This document shows positions 1-10,187 of a DNA stretch of 64,000 bases, one piece after another. Below the pieces are notes generated by a model. That model did no database searches. It was not told the origin of the DNA and worked only from the letters and a program-made list of their open reading frames with translations. A program made the translations under genes and the position numbers. The first letter of the stretch is position 1. Each line of letters opens with the position of its first letter. The DNA is taken from contig BCJC01000006.1 in NCBI GenBank assembly GCA_001600175.1, forward strand, positions 1,069,968-1,133,967, given 5' to 3'. The stretch is from Erythrobasidium yunnanense (taxonomy: Eukaryota > Basidiomycota > Cystobasidiomycetes > Erythrobasidiales > Erythrobasidiaceae).

Positions 1-703
1 CTCCAGGATGGGCCGCGGCCGTAGTGAGCTGAGGGTACCTCCTAGCGAGCTCTGCTACGTATAGTATGTTGGCTAGCTTGCTCTGACCGTAGCGAGTCCA
101 GCCAGAGAAACGCGAGTAGTCCTGGATTGTCTTTAGATCCTCAAAGATGATGCCTTGGCTGGGCGCCAATTGGAATCCAACAGAGGTGAGAGAGACAACC
201 CGTGCGTCTCCATGCGCTTGCGCAGTAGAAAGGAGGAGCGGAAGGAGGTGCTTCACAACAAGAGCGTGTCCCAGATGGTTCGTCTGGAACTGTATCTCAT
301 AGCCGTCTTTGCTGAGTTCAGGCGGGACAGCCATGATTCCGGCATTGCATAGCAGTATGTCCATCCTCCTCTCCTCGGATATGACACGCTTCATCGCGCT
401 ATCTACACTGTCGAGCGATGCAAGATCCATGTCTACAAGCGAGACTTTGACGTTCGGGCGCTTGCTCGCGATCTCTTGGGCGACTTGATCTGCCCGTGCT
501 GCATTTCGACCACTGATATAGATGTGGGCTGGATGCTGGTCTGCACATAGCTTTGCAGCGACCGCACCCATGCCGGCAGTTCCTGTTTGAGATGGAGCCA
601 TATCAGATTTCGATTGGCCCATACTCTGTAGATAGTGCATACCTCCAGTAATGAAGATGACCTTGCCAGTCAAATCTGGAAGAACGAAGTCTGCGTGCTT
701 CAT
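1..703 (-). CDS. Short-chain dehydrogenase/reductase, 3' end cut off by window
   Basis: An NAD(P)-dependent SDR of the retinol-dehydrogenase-like type; substrate unknown. The start codon is at 703-701. Exon 1 (703-643) ends inside the cofactor loop, and a 60-base intron (642-583) is removed to give VIFITGGTAGMGAV, the TGxxxGxG nucleotide-binding motif. Further on come the DMD-like acidic strand, the NAG motif (LLCNAGIMAVP), and YGQSK, the catalytic YxxxK. The reading frame is open to base 1 and ends at AAAHPG, so the C-terminal third lies outside the window. It is divergent from the RAD10 homologue, with 377 bases between start codons. A second unrelated-looking SDR sits at 2307-3539. Family call is secure; the reaction is not inferable. 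Confidence 0.88.
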   Translation of the reverse strand, partial: MKHADFVLPDLTGKVIFITGGMHYLQSMGQSKSDMAPSQTGTAGMGAVAAKLCADQHPAHIYISGRNAARADQVAQEIASKRPNVKVSLVDMDLASLDSVDSAMKRVISEERRMDILLCNAGIMAVPPELSKDGYEIQFQTNHLGHALVVKHLLPLLLSTAQAHGDARVVSLTSVGFQLAPSQGIIFEDLKTIQDYSRFSGWTRYGQSKLANILYVAELARRYPQLTTAAAHPG

Positions 704-1080
704 TCTTGCTACTACTGTGGTAAGGTCTGTTGCCTCAGGATAAGTCAGTGAGAAGGAATGAATGGACAGAGGAGTTATGGCAGTATTAGGAAGGGAGACA
801 ACCCCAATCAAAGATAATTCTGGATGTTTGATTAGCGCCGTCCCATTAGGACTCACAATACATGGCATTACGGTCCGTCCGGGGTGTGTCTTATCGCCGT
901 CGCTCTATTCACATCTGATAGCGTCGTCAGCATTCGGCGTCGATGAAGGCAGGAGGAGTATCAATAAGTTGGGCACAGCGCATCTACATGTATCGTAAAT
1001 CATGTTGGCGCTGTCCAGACTGTATCGGACTGCTTCTTATCGCGGTTCTTTCTGTGTTGCTCGATAGCTAGAGTACAGCC
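704..1080. promoter_or_regulatory. Divergent intergenic region between SDR and RAD10
   Basis: The 377 bases lie between two divergently transcribed start codons and so should contain both promoters. No convincing TATA box, tRNA or conserved ORF was seen. Short open frames here have no recognisable protein pattern. Confidence 0.5.
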
Positions 1081-2228
1081 ATGGCCGCCAGGCGCAATCT
1101 GCCCATCGTACATCCTGGAGGACCATCTACATCTGTATCGACTTCTGCACCCACGTCCAGCGCGGGAGCTGCTCGTATTGTGATTCCTGGCGCCAACAAC
1201 GCTGCCGCTGGATCTGCTGCTGGTGCTGCCGGCCCATCTGCTGCTCCTGCGCAGCGGCCCACGACGAACAGTATCCTCGTGAACGCTTGCCAGGTGTGAT
1301 GGAGTGTTTCCGCGTTGGTTCGATAGCAAGCTGATGTCCTGCGACAGAAAGGTGCGCTGGAGCTGAACGAGCGATGATGACCGACCGGTTCATCATGGAC
1401 TGAATTCTCCCTTCATCCGTTATTTTATTCCTCCATGCTAGGCAATCCTGTCCTGAACAAGATCTCATCCACCGCTTGGGAGTATGCAGACATCGTGCCC
1501 GACTATCAGGTTCGCTAGCTCAGGCATACTCGCAGTTACTACGAATATTCATGCCTTCCTATCTACAGGTCGGCGCGACAACTGGTGTCCTCTATCTCAG
1601 TCTCCGCTACTGCCGCCTTCACGTAAGTTTCGTCATATCTTCCTACGATTCTCTGGCTCACAGCCTGTTACTCTCCAGCCAGAATACATCCATAACCGTA
1701 TAGCAAAGCTCGGAACTGCCTACTTACTGCGTATCATGCTCGTGCAAGTCGATGTAGATGACCACCAAGACACGCTCAAAGACCTCACGAAGATAGCGAT
1801 CATCAACAACTTGACGATAGTCTGTGCATGGTCAAGTCAGGAAGCGAGTAGATATCTTGAGATCTACAAGTCGTTCGAGAGGAAAGGCCCGGACCTCATT
1901 AAGGAGAGGAAAGATAATGACTATATGTCGAGGATGAACTCACTCCTTACGGAAGTCAGAGGGATCAATAAGACAGACGTTATCACCTTGACCAGTCATA
2001 TTGGAGTGAGCTCTGGCGAATCGTGCTAGCTGAACTTGATTGACAATGCAATCTACGCAGTCACTAAAAGACATCGTCCATGCTCCGCCGGAAGAGCTGC
2101 TAGCATGTCCTGGCCTGGGCGAGAAGAAGGTCAAGCGCATGCGCGAGTCCTTCACCGGCTCTTTCATAGTCAAGAAGCGCAAGAGCAATGCAGAAAGGCG
2201 AGGCGAAGAGGGTCCCGACCTGAATTAG
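1081..2228 (+). CDS. rad10: DNA excision repair protein RAD10/ERCC1
   Basis: Non-catalytic partner of the XPF/Rad1 structure-specific nuclease, acting in nucleotide excision and crosslink repair in the nucleus. The spliced model has six exons (1081-1293, 1348-1351, 1442-1509, 1569-1622, 1679-2005, 2061-2228). These sum to 834 bases, or 277 residues, without a frame break. Residues about 60-235 form the XPF-like central domain, with NSILVNACQKGNPVL followed by YADIVPDYQ, GVLYLSLRY and RLHPEYIHNRI. The C-terminal helix-hairpin-helix domain includes LACPGLGEKKVKR. The N-terminus (about 60 residues) is Ala/Ser/Pro-rich and poorly conserved. Exon 2 is only four bases (AAAG), and it is needed to produce the conserved QKGNPVL. 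The family's nuclease ERKxxxD motif is absent, as expected for ERCC1. Confidence 0.93.
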
Positions 2229-2306
2229 CCTTCATACGTTTTCCTCCTTCTAGTTCTACTTTGATCGCTACATTGTCGTTGTCATTATTATAGTACTGCT
2301 ATCTGT

Positions 2307-3539
2307 TCATGCTCCAAATTTCTCTTCAATCTCAGCTCGTGAAGGACACCATTTCTCCTGAAGATCATAGTCTAACAGCTTGATATCGAGCTTCTCGAAC
2401 TCTCCTTTATTGTTCAGGAGCATATGATCTTCGTCTTTCAGCATATATTCGCCTGTTATGGCTCGCAAGATTGCTGTTCCGCCTGCGCAGCGAATGCCAT
2501 CTTAGCTGGTTCTGCTGAGGAATCCGCGAACTTACCGTCCTTCAAGCTAGTAGCGAATGGTAGAAGAGAGACGAGGTAATACATTGCAAGTCTGCCCAAG
2601 TAACCGTATTCCGTGTTTCTGCTCAATCCGCTCGAGGGAACGAACCCTATTCACGACATACTTTCAGACGAAAGCGACAGCGAGGATGAAATGGCTTACC
2701 TGGACTAACGGCAATGACCTCGGCCTTGCCCTCTAGCTTTCTCCGCCAATGCAGCGCAGAAAGGAGCTGGACGAACTTTGTAGCTTGGTAGATCTGGATA
2801 GCAGGAAGTCGCGAGTCGGATGAAAGCATATCTTGTAGAGATTCTAAGATTGATGATGAGCGTTGGCATCTACTATAAGAGTAGTAAGGTGGACATACCG
2901 GGATCTTTGACCTCCTTCAGTTTCATGGAGGACACGAAGACGATCCTTGAGCTGCCCGAACTGAGTTTGTCTTGCAAGAGATGCAGGAGATAGTGCTGTG
3001 CTGTAGCATTCTTCAGCGGATACTCGCGACAAGCGGTAAGGACCAAATGGCGTACAGAGGTGATTCACCATATACGCTTCGGAATAGCCTGCATATTGTT
3101 TCTCGTTCGCAGCTGGTTTGACGATACCGCCAGCGATGAACAGCGTGTCTATCGACTTGTCGCCTAGGTCTTGCCGTACTTTCTCCCCGAAAGCTTGGAC
3201 GGACATGAGGTTCGCCAGATCCAATGGATGACAGGTGAATCTGTTCGTAGTGTTCCCATTGTCGAGTTTGCTGTATGCTTGAGAAGCCTTGATCGGATCT
3301 CGGGCTCCCAGAATAACGCGATAAGCTGTCTCTGTAGGCGTGGAAGCCAGAAGCTGTTTGAGTGTCTCAAAGCCCTGTAGATGATGTCAAGGATGGTTCT
3401 TGAAGGTAAATAATATGTGGAAGCTGATGTACAAGCCCAGATGACGCTCCTGCAGCAATGCGTTAGCGGTGAAGCCGGCGAGCGAGCAAGAAGATGGCGA
3501 AGAACCAGTAGCGACCAGCGTGCGGTACCTAGCAGTCAT
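2307..3539 (-). CDS. Short-chain dehydrogenase/reductase family protein
   Basis: A complete SDR of about 300 residues; substrate unknown. The start codon is at 3539. Exon 1 (3539-3506) and a 17-base exon 2 (3449-3433) must join exon 3 (from 3374) to create TGASSGLGFETLKQ, the TGxxxGxG cofactor motif. Later features are DTLFIAGGIV (the NAG-like strand), IVFVSSMKLKEV (catalytic Ser region) and YQATK (catalytic YxxxK). The C-terminus reads LQEKWCPSRAEIEEKFGA and stops at 2307. The unspliced frame around 2990-3050 contains an intron (about 53 bases), so the naive ORF there is misleading. It runs convergent to RAD10, whose stop is only 78 bases away. Family certain, function unknown. Confidence 0.85.
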
Positions 3540-3699
3540 TGTCGTAGATGTGCATCAGCTCGAAGTATTATGACATGACCTTCGGAGAGCGCGAATCGGC
3601 AGCTGATAAAAAGCAGCAGTTACTTTATGCATTGAAGCAGTGGAAGTAATGACAACAACAGGACTATGACTGAGGATAGGACACTGCGACTGCAGCAGT

Positions 3700-4595
3700 C
3701 TAATGCGAGAACATGCGAAGATATGCGAGAAGAAGAGCGCCTGTACCAGTCAAGGAACCGACGACGTATTGCAGAATACCGAACTGGGCGTTACTCCAAT
3801 TAGCTTTGTTCTGTAGGAGTATATTGAAGAGTATTCGAGCTTACCTTGACACCCTCCATTTGGGCACGTAGCCCGCTGATTTCACCCTCTATCCGCGTGT
3901 CGACTTCTTTGATCTTGCTATCTCGACTTGTCAGTTCATCTCGCATACGCCCTTTCTCGAGATTGAGATCCAGCCGGACGCCAGACTGTGCATAAATCAT
4001 CGCGTTTAGTGATGTTGTTGTGGCCTTTAGAAAGGCTAGCAATCACCTGAGTACGGGTTATCTGTAGTACAGAATCAGTATAGGATCAACAGTAATCAGA
4101 GTATATACTACGCACCTCCTCCCTCAACCTCTGTTTCAGACGCTCTACTTCAGACAACAACCGTTCGTTCTCGCTCTTGAGCAAGGAAAAGTCCTGTTTC
4201 TCGAGCAAGGTGATTTCGCTCTTCAATCGTTGGAAGTCGACCTTCTGTGTGTATCTATGCTTCTCCTGCTCTGCTTTTGTGACGAGGTTGGCCGTCATGG
4301 TCCTGACGCTCTCCTCGACGACTTCGTTGAGCGCTTCCATCACTCCCACAGCTTGTTTCCTGCTCAATCCTTCACGTTCCAATCTGTTGACAAAGTGCGC
4401 CGTGTCGAAGCTGTACTGCGCTCGCTGCCAGGTCGCTTGATGGAGGGACCGCGCTGTCGAAGCTGTCCGTCTCGTCGTCGTCGTTGCATTCGCCGACGTT
4501 GTCGCTGTTGTTGTAACTGTTCTGGATGTGCTCGCTGCTATCCGCCTTACTGTTTGCTTCATCGCTGCTGCTGTTTTGAGCTGATGACAACCCAT
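3700..4595 (-). CDS. Mitochondrial inner-membrane protein of the FMP32/MCUR1 (DUF1640, CCDC90) family
   Basis: Yeast Fmp32 and mammalian MCUR1/CCDC90 are mitochondrial membrane proteins linked to cytochrome oxidase assembly or calcium uniporter scaffolding. The N-terminus is rich in Arg, Ser and Thr without acidic residues, like a mitochondrial presequence. The family core begins YSFDTAHFVNRLEREG and continues QAVGVMEALNEVVEES, then a long coiled coil. The C-terminus has a single membrane helix, FGILQYVVGSLTG then ALLLAYLRMF. Introns are tiny: one is 34 bases (3844-3811), and a 15-base exon lies at 4061-4047. The first in-frame ATG is at 4595; the next, at 4562, gives the better presequence and may be the true start. 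The RAD9 start codon lies 26 bases beyond 4595 on the other strand. Confidence 0.85.
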
Positions 4596-4621
4596 CACTA
4601 TCACTTCAAGATTATGGAATT

Positions 4622-6515
4622 ATGGACATCACAATCCCAGGACATAAGATAAAGAGTGAAGATATATACCAACATGATGATGATGATGATCTGCCTCGTC
4701 TGACTTCTATCCTGGATTCCATCTGCTATTTCAGCCTTTACGCGTGCTCTCCAATGCATAAACAAGTTTGGCGACGAGCTATCCTTCCATGCAACAGCTA
4801 ACAACGTACATACATACTCCCTCTGGCTGATCAACGGGGTTGTGTTGCTGAGGTTGCGCGAAATCACCCCCAGCTCAAGCTGTCCACGATATCAGCCGCG
4901 AGATCTGCATTCTGCCTCTTTACCTTCGACCCTTCCTTCTTCTCAAGATACAGGATCACTGCAAAAGCTCGTAAAGCTGGTGATCCAATAGCCGTTCAGC
5001 TTCAGATCCTAGGAAAGGTGAGTTGAGCCAGCGAAGTATACCATCCTGCATCATTGATGCGAGTTATACAGACTCTCCACGACATCTTCAAGCAGAAAGC
5101 TGTAGCATCAGCACTAAAGATCACCCTAAGCATACCTGCTGCAGACTTCCAGAAAGCAGAAGCCTTCGCAGCGGATGAAGCGAATCGCACGTTGGGGTCT
5201 CAAGAATGCCGTCTCACGGTAACCATCCACTGTGCACATGGTATCAAGAAGACGTATCGCCTGACATACGCGGCCGGAGCGTGCCTAATCGCGCTGGCCA
5301 ACAAAGCCGAATGTCAGAGTGTTTGCACAGCAAGTCCGAGGGTACTGAAAGAGTGGACAGATCATTTCGCCGTAGGCAAGCATGGGACAGACGAGATCAC
5401 TCTCTGGTATACTAGGCAGACCTGTAAACTCAAGTCGTTTCAAGGTGCGCTCGACATCGAGCCATATCCAGATTCGAGACAGACAAAGAAGGAAAAAGAT
5501 GCATTCCTGGCAAAGCAGAATGTAGATACAACTCTTACAGTGCAGACGGACGAGTTTGAGAGGTACGAGATTGGAAGCGAGGAGGCTTTGATCACTATCT
5601 CGCTCAAGGAATTCAAGGCAGTCATCGATTTCGCAGTAGGCGTGGGAGATAGCGTAGACCTGCACTTTCAGGTCGGAGGAGAGTGAGTCAACGGTATGAG
5701 CTTGAGTAGTGAAACGCTGCTGACTAAGTTGCCTATCAGACCTCTCATTGCGGCACTCGAGACCGATGCCCTGGACATCGAGTTTGTGCTCTCTACAAAT
5801 GCCGACGATCCAGCAGGCGTACAGCGCGAGAAGGATGTGAAGCCTCGTCTCACACAAGTCAAGCTTCCTTCGGTCGCACCGACTCTTCCAGGCTCAGGTT
5901 CCCGAGCGAATAGCAGAATTCCGGAACGACAGCCATCAGCCCGTCCGTCCGTCACTCCAGCTCCCTCAAACAGATCAGTAAGCAGACAAGCTAGCATAGC
6001 GCTTCCGGCTTTAAGAAAGAATGGTACAACGAATAAACCACTTTTCGCACCAGAAGAGGATGAGGAAACTCAGCAAGAAGAAGGAGGAAACGATACCACT
6101 CGTGTCACTGTTCTTGACGACGATGATGACGATGAAGCAATGTGGAACGGCCTAGACCAAGATGACCCGAGTTTCAGCCAAGCTGCGATAGAGTTGGACG
6201 ATTCGACACGACAGCAAGCTGCAAATCGCAGTAGAGGCTCTGAAGTCAATGATACAACGATGGAAAGTCACGGTGGAGCAGACGAGACTGAGGAAAGCAT
6301 AGCTGTACCTCGGGGCCAACCTCAAGCGGCGGCTAAACAACAGCCTGAGGTCATCGATATGAGTCTGGACGAGGAAGAAGATGATAGTATGGCCAGCATG
6401 ATGTCGACAAATGGAGGAACAAAAAGACCGAGAAAGGTATGATAGATGGAACTGTAATTCAGACGGCGGTCCATGCTGACTCCATTCCTGACAGAACTGG
6501 CAGCTCGGCATATAA
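4622..6515 (+). CDS. rad9: DNA damage checkpoint clamp subunit RAD9
   Basis: Subunit of the 9-1-1 (Rad9-Rad1-Hus1) PCNA-like clamp that activates the checkpoint kinase at damaged DNA. The six exons (4622-4655, 4735-4805, 4874-5017, 5072-5682, 5740-6436, 6495-6515) sum to 1578 bases, 525 residues. The N-terminus spliced from exons 1 and 2 reads MDITIPGHKIKTFTRALQC, followed by INKFGDEL, as expected for Rad9. ARSAFCLFTFDPSFFSRY and PLIAALETDALDIEFVLST mark the two PCNA-like halves. The last about 220 residues are a Ser/Asp/Glu-rich disordered tail, the part phosphorylated in known Rad9 proteins. The last tiny exon (NWQLGI) is the least certain; without splicing, the frame stops at 6442. Confidence 0.88.
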
Positions 6516-6663
6516 GGCGCGAGAACGAAAGTGAATTGCATGAAGAAGCAAAATAGCAACAACAGAACTGAAAAGCATCTCACACCGATGCCGCTGAAGC
6601 GTAGACTCACGAAAGCTGTGCAACCTCAATCTTTCCGATCGTCCGTGTCGTTGTAAAGACTGC

Positions 6664-9600
6664 TCAGTACTTCTTCTGAGTAAAGAGACTCCAGCATGCT
6701 GTACTGAGTGCTTGTCCGATGGGTCTGACAGCGGTAGCGGCTTCCTGCTCGCTCAGCGTACTTCGCATAATCCAGCAGTCTCCGTACGACGCTTGATTCT
6801 TCTTACCACGCTTAGCTGGGTCCATGCTGGCTGCTTCTTCGGCATTCTTCTCCTCTGCTTCTTCGAGCTCTTCGAAAAAGTCTGCAGGACATGGAAAGCG
6901 GTCGAGGAAGCGTGAAGTTCGTTCAAGCGACATCTGGGCGATGGAAGCTAGGAACAAGATTTATCAGCACAAAGCAACGTGAGACAGTATTCACAATCTA
7001 CCTATCATCTTGGCCCAGCCGCTCGAAACGTTGTGAACTTTGGTGTTGATGTTTTGATAGGCTTCATACGTGATGAAGAAAGATGTCGCTGGCCGCTTAT
7101 TGCGAAGCTCGTCAACCAAGTCGAGATATGTGTCTCGATTGACAATGTTACTTGGCAGCACATGCAGAGTTTTGTGCTAGACAAGGAGGCGGCGCTCAGC
7201 CCTTTTCGAAAAGATGCCTGTATGTTTCTCACCTTATGTGTCTCGATGAGTGCACGAGTGAGAGATGAAAGATAGCTGCAGGCTTCCGGAACAGTCGATA
7301 CAATCTGCACCTTGAAGCCGCTAAAAGAAGCACTGATCAGCTGCCAAAGAGTAGAGCAAGAGTAATACATACTCGACGACCTGCATCTGGGATTTGAGAG
7401 TGGCGATGGACGTCCCGAAAGCGGATTCGGCATTCTTCTTCTTTTCGGTTTCCTCAATAAGATACATCTGTAGCGGCTGTTAGTATGTAAAAGATCGTAT
7501 TGAGCTGTATAGACTCACCAAACGCGTAATGCCGCTATTCTTCATGCGATTCTTCTGCTCAGCATATCTGCCATCTGCAGTGCTATGTCAGCTAAGGTTC
7601 TCAGCCCACTTCCAATTACCGACCTTTCAAGCTAGCTTCCAGGTCATCGATCCTCTTCCTCTCCAGACAGCAATCAAGTACGACCTCCAGCTTCGAAATA
7701 GGATCACGCGCTACCCAGATAGCATCTCCGACAGAAAGCGTCCTTGTATCCCATTCAACATCGTTCCTGGACATTGTCGAGGTGATCTTCTTTGTGCTGA
7801 GACCAGGCTTCTCCCGCTCGTCCAAGATCAATACGATTTCGTAAGTACCGGGCTCCATAGTGACGCATTTTATATCGCGGACGTTCGGAAGGTCCGCACT
7901 CCTATCTGATACGCGAGGATCGCTGGGCCCAGCCTGCTGGATCCTGGCAGGTCTGGCTGCGGGGACGCTATAATTGGTCGATGGCATCGAGGATTTCTTC
8001 GGGGAAAGGGTCGAGCTCTCCGCCTGTCCCGCATCCTCGTTGGCATCGTCGCTATCGCTCAGATCGATGAACGTAGGTCTGGCTGCAGTTGCTTGAGAGT
8101 TGGACGGTCCGGCCACCGAACTTTGAGTAATAGCTGCAGGCTGCTTTCGCGTCTTTTTGGGCGGTTCATCGTCTTCACTGTCTAACGGAGGACGCGAAGG
8201 CTTCTTACTAGCCTTAGGGGCCGCTCTGACGACAGTTTTGCTAGCGCTCGGAGGTGGAGGCACAGGTGCAGGATCATCGAATCCTGGCGCTTTGTCCAGG
8301 GCATACTTCTCCGGTAGCAGACCAGAGCAGGTAGGTCCCGTATTGCCATCATCGTCGTATACTGGTACTCGGTCGCTTACGTTCTTGTCGCAAAAAGGAT
8401 GCTTTAGCTGTGCTTTGCGGAATTCGATCAGATAGACCGAAGTATCTGTGATTCTGGTCAGGGCGGTTGCAAGCTTATCGATAGTAAACTTACAAGTATT
8501 CGGATCCATTGTAATCTCTGCTTCACGTTTCTTGGTAGTACGTTGCCCATCGCCGTTGATATAGAAAAATAGGAAGCGATCTGTGCGGCCCAAGAATCAG
8601 CAGACGTCGAATGAATGCATTAAAGGCTGACCCACCATCGTCCCGTTGTATAGAGGCTCCGCCCCCACTCGATTTTCGCCTAATGACTTGGCTGGATGCG
8701 GAGGCGCGCCTGGCAGGATCTTGAGCAGGCTGAGCTACAGCTTTCCCCTTTCCCTTGTTCTTCGGCGGTTCATCTTCTTCGTCGTCTTCTGCATCCGAAT
8801 CATCGGACAGCAGATCTGGTAGAGCCAGCCTCGCTTGAACATCGAAGTCGCCATTGCGTTTTGCGTGGCGTATCGCTTTACAGGCGATCTTCCAGCCTAC
8901 AGAAGTTTGTTAGCGTGCAGTGAATATCCACACTGTATCTGGCTGACCTAGAGCTGTGATATTGTATTTGATTGGGCCGCGTCCTTTCTTTTCTGCATAA
9001 CCTTGCTTGATGAGCGTGCCATTCATCTGAAGAATGAGCTTAAGTAGCCGAACCAGAGACAACGACGACTATACTTACCGCGGACCAGCCAGAGTATCCA
9101 TATGCGCCTGGTCCTCCCTTGCTTTTGTCAACATCCGTAAGACTACTGCCTGCATGCCCAAAGAAAGGATCTCCAAGTGCCACTATCTCTTCTTGTGTCA
9201 CCCATGCCTCTGAGCCGTGAGCCGCAAGCCCGATGAAAATAGCGTATGCTCCAGATCTTAGCCGAGGCGCATACGGTTTGGCTTTGCCCTTCTTCTTCGG
9301 GGGTGAAGTATTGATCTTCCTGGGAGATGAAGACAAACCGGCGTCCTTTCTTCTCTTTCTTTCTGCTGCCGTCATGTCGTCATCAGAGTCGGACTCTTTG
9401 CCGTTGCCTAGACGGTGAGCTCCAGGAGGCAGGTCATCATCCTTCTTCTTGCGCTTCTTTGCAGCTTTCGCAGCTGTTTCTTCCCATCTTTCAGCGCGTA
9501 CTTCCGGCATAGGGACCCCGAGTTCAGCAGAGTGTGCTTGCATTCGAGTAGTGAGGTATTTGATAGTCTGGCAAAGGCGTTAGTCCTTCTTTTATAGGTT

Positions 9601-9925
9601 TAGTGAGCTTGAACAACCTTCTCGCCAATGTAGCTGATGTGATGCGCTTCGGTAGGGTGGTTCATGGGGACTGGACATTTCTCGAGACTCGCGATGGCCT
9701 TCTTGATACCCTGAGAAGCAAAGTCAGCATACGATCAGCTAGTTGCAATGCAGATGCTACCTTTGCAGGGTTCATGTTGCCTGCATCTTCGTACTCCTTC
9801 TGCCATTCTTTCAGCCATTTGACTTGGGAAAGTCGTCAGCCAAATCAGCGCAATCTCATCATCCAAATCATCAGCTTCTGCTCACTCCATAGCGGATTGC
9901 CTGGCGCAGGCTTCTTGGGCGGCAT
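6664..9925 (-). CDS. mus81: Crossover junction endonuclease MUS81
   Basis: Catalytic subunit of the Mus81-Eme1 structure-specific nuclease that cuts replication-fork and recombination intermediates. It starts MPPKKPAPGNPLWSEQ at 9925. Residues about 10-100 form the N-terminal helix-hairpin-helix domain (QVKWLKEW, then KGIKKAIASLEKCPVPM). A basic linker and a winged-helix region follow (LRSGAYAIFIGLAAHG, then GRGPIKYNITALGW). The XPF-type nuclease core is clear: TYEIVLILDEREKPG, GDAIWVARDPISKLEVVLD and ERKRIDDLEASLKGR, containing the catalytic ERKxxDD residues. The C-terminal (HhH)2 part ends ALSTACWSLFTQKKY. About a dozen short introns interrupt it. Intron edges in the last 600 bases are less certain. 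Confidence 0.93.
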
Positions 9926-10187
9926 TGCTCGTTCAAGACATGGAAAATCACGGTCAAGAGATGGCAAGAAGGAGAGCCGCAAGAAGCGGAAAACGCTTGT
10001 AAAAGTCGCAGTAGTCGTCCCAGCAGATAGTGCGAACACATATATGCCCAGTCACTTGCTATGGCCATTAAATCCAGCTTACGCAAAACATCATCAATGG
10101 ACGCGCGACTGGTCACGTGTTAAATATGAGCATTTTTGCAATATAATCGAGAACAAGCATTGAGCACACTACGTATGTGGATTGACA

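Noticed and set aside
4676-4690. GAT triplet repeat near the RAD9 start
   Set aside because: Short, lies in the first RAD9 intron, no evidence of expansion or function.
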